Below, one piece after another: positions 62,454-64,000 of a stretch of DNA of 64,000 bases. The DNA lies in NCBI GenBank assembly GCA_002811675.1, contig PDIM01010330.1:65047-129046 (forward strand). Reading direction: 5' to 3'. Position numbers and translations under genes: made by a program. Source of the DNA: Ichthyosporea sp. XGB-2017a. Taxonomy: Eukaryota; Opisthokonta; Ichthyosporea. A model generated the notes under the pieces. It searched no databases and was not told the origin of the DNA. It saw nothing but the letters and a program-made list of their open reading frames with translations. The stretch's first letter is position 1. Each line of letters opens with the position of its first letter.

Positions 62454-63566
62454 ATGGCAGGGCTTCAGGCACCAATGCATTATCCTTCGTCTCATCAAAG
62501 AAGTTCTTCATTTGGACGTTGGATGAATGATTACGAAACTCGGAATGAGATGTATGTACCTTTCGCTCAACTCCAAGAAGAGGACGAATATGAAAGCGAA
62601 AAGAAAAACATGGTTCCCGAAATGAAAACCACCGCATATTACAGTAAACCAAATACGACCGGAGCGGCACCAGCTGCTGGAAGTCTTCCTCGTAGACATA
62701 GTGAAGCAGCTAAGAGAGCTCAAGAGCTCAGTGAGTGTAAAGGCAGTGAAGGATCTTCTTTTCGATTGCCCAAGAAAGGTGTTCCTTTTATTGTGAAATA
62801 TGTTGGAAGGGACCAAGTTATTATTGAAGGTGAACATTACGATAATTCCCAACAAGCTGTTGCAATGATTCAATCTACAACTCCGGAAGAGATGTATAAG
62901 AGGGTGTCCCTCAGAATTTCTTCCAGCAAGATTACAGTTACAGAAGAAATTGCCAACGTTCAAATCACCGAAATCCCCATTCACAGAATCTGCCAGTGCC
63001 GCTGGAACCCGTACGACCCATGCACATTCTCTTTCGTTGCATTCGAAAAGTCCATGAAACAATATTTCTGTTACGTTTTTCATTCGCAAACAGAATCGGC
63101 TGGGGAAATTAATAAGGCGTTTGGTCAAGCTTTTAGAGATGCCTACGAGGACGCTCTGGCTGGGGGATATGCCTCTCAACAAAAGGATAACAGTGCGTCA
63201 AAAGGTAAGGGCAAAGAACCCGCAACTGCTAAGCTATCTCCCCCCTCTAGTGCACCAAACTCTAGAAGATCTAGTAGTAATCCTTTTGATAACTTTGTTG
63301 CTAAAGTCGAGCCCAGAAAAGAATTCCAAACTGACTCTGGGGAATTTGTTTCGAGTTCCCAATTGGATGCGTTTTCCCAATTCGCTAAAGGCCGGTCCAG
63401 AAGCAGTCAATCCTCTGCTGCCCTTTCCAGTTCGCAACTGGAGGCTTTTAACAATTTGTCCGTGTCGAATTCACATAGCGCTGCCGGAAGCAAGAGATCT
63501 TCATACTCCTCTGTACAAAATAATGGGAGAGAAATTCCAACTACTGACGATTTAATCTCATTTTAA
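62454..63566 (+). CDS. PTB-domain endocytic adaptor-like protein
   Basis: 370 residues. A phosphotyrosine-binding (PTB/PID) domain spans about 103-245: VPFIVKYVGRDQVIIEG, A-x-M-I-Q in the first helix, YKRVSLRISSSKITVTE, IPIHRICQCRWNPYDPCTFSFVA, QYFCYVFHSQ and the C-terminal helix EINKAFGQAFRDAYEDAL. This is the DAB/NUMB/GULP-type fold that binds NPxY tails of membrane receptors. The tail has SSNPFDNF, an NPF site for EH-domain proteins, and two SSSQL[DE]AF repeats, like clathrin/AP2-binding short motifs. An adaptor role in receptor endocytosis is inferred. PTB domains are largely a holozoan feature, which helps place the organism. Confidence 0.88.
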   Translation: MAGLQAPMHYPSSHQRSSSFGRWMNDYETRNEMYVPFAQLQEEDEYESEKKNMVPEMKTTAYYSKPNTTGAAPAAGSLPRRHSEAAKRAQELSECKGSEGSSFRLPKKGVPFIVKYVGRDQVIIEGEHYDNSQQAVAMIQSTTPEEMYKRVSLRISSSKITVTEEIANVQITEIPIHRICQCRWNPYDPCTFSFVAFEKSMKQYFCYVFHSQTESAGEINKAFGQAFRDAYEDALAGGYASQQKDNSASKGKGKEPATAKLSPPSSAPNSRRSSSNPFDNFVAKVEPRKEFQTDSGEFVSSSQLDAFSQFAKGRSRSSQSSAALSSSQLEAFNNLSVSNSHSAAGSKRSSYSSVQNNGREIPTTDDLISF

Positions 63567-63801
63567 GTTATTTTCTTATAGTAATAAATGGATTATAAGT
63601 AAACAAGTTATTTTTTAGTGTTGTATCGGCAGTTGTGAGTATGAAAATATGAATGACTTAAATATACGGATGGATAAGCTGCAAGATGCTCTATTATTTA
63701 ACACGAATGGAAGACACAGAGAAAGAGGCAACATTAATTTAGAAAAATAGAAATACAAGAGACGCCGTACATTGAGATTACCTTCTTGTGCATCGCATTG
63801 T
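63567..63801. other. Spacer at the right edge
   Basis: 235 nt between convergent stop codons; contains AATAAA-like signals soon after the PTB gene. No gene. Confidence 0.4.
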
Positions 63802-63999
63802 TCAGAAGGTGGGTTGTAATTTTCGTTTTTTTGAGGCAGAAGAGTCTAAAAACTTAGATTTGCTGATCTTTACCATTTTTGCCGTTCCTTTAGCTCTTAG
63901 CGCTGCCAAATCTTTTTTGGCTTCCTTGGTTAAAAATCTAAAAATTATTGACGCCGAAAATTCTTTGATGGATTTGCTCCTAATACAGTGGGTTGTATT
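63802..63999 (-). CDS. C-terminal end of an unidentified gene (cut by the window edge)
   Basis: An open frame on the minus strand comes in from the right edge and stops at a TGA (63802-63804), giving 65 residues. It is Lys/Ala-rich with a helix (TKEAKKDLAALRAKG) and a basic KKRKL near the end that could be a nuclear localisation signal. There is no start in the window and no family recognised. Position downstream of, and convergent with, the PTB gene fits the spacing pattern of the other genes. Confidence 0.45.
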   Translation of the reverse strand, partial: NTTHCIRSKSIKEFSASIIFRFLTKEAKKDLAALRAKGTAKMVKISKSKFLDSSASKKRKLQPTF

Positions 64000-64000
64000 G

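Overview
The window is nuclear DNA of a unicellular eukaryote with standard stop codons (TAA, TAG and TGA are all used), about 40% GC by eye, and few introns. The introns I could place are 65-84 nt long with GTRNGN donors and AG acceptors; most genes are single-exon. The gene set points to an opisthokont-grade protist, most simply a unicellular holozoan: a PTB-domain endocytic adaptor, thrombospondin-1/fibronectin-III/REJ receptors, a SHIP-like inositol phosphatase, an alpha-arrestin, augmin and borealin. An intron-poor holozoan of the Corallochytrium kind would fit, but the species is inference. A fungal-type Zn2Cys6 regulator and a plant-like serine decarboxylase are out of pattern for that guess.

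Left third (1-15.2 kb): housekeeping genes in alternating orientation with short convergent spacers. These are VAC14, HAUS4 (augmin), PRP4 kinase, an SPX-decarboxylase fusion, a SHIP-like 5-phosphatase, one unknown protein, TRAPPC2 and a three-exon borealin gene whose 5' side runs towards an assembly gap (15320-16113). After the gap lies a decayed PIF1/Helitron-type helicase (16.2-17 kb).

Middle (19-34.5 kb): an alpha-arrestin; five identical tRNA-His(GTG) genes, four in tandem and one inverted; an ankyrin protein with one membrane segment; a large type II membrane protein built of Cys/His-rich repeats; a 3-kb non-coding stretch leading to a Zn2Cys6 transcription factor; and the mitochondrial assembly factor ATP10, which appears twice only because two haplotypes flank a 100-N gap.

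Right (34.5-64 kb): two tandem giant receptor genes (3,328 and 3,002 residues after joining three exons each). Each encodes a signal peptide, 10-11 TSP1 modules, FN3 domains, cadherin-like repeats, a REJ region, a Thr-rich stalk, one membrane helix and a cytoplasmic tail. Next come two related secreted proteins (one beta-propeller-like, one short and Pro-rich), a PTB adaptor and the 3' end of one more gene. The 24-59 kb part is rich in genes for surface and secreted proteins, which suggests adhesion, sensing or extracellular-matrix work. The most unusual single architecture is the SPX domain joined to a PLP decarboxylase at 6-8 kb.
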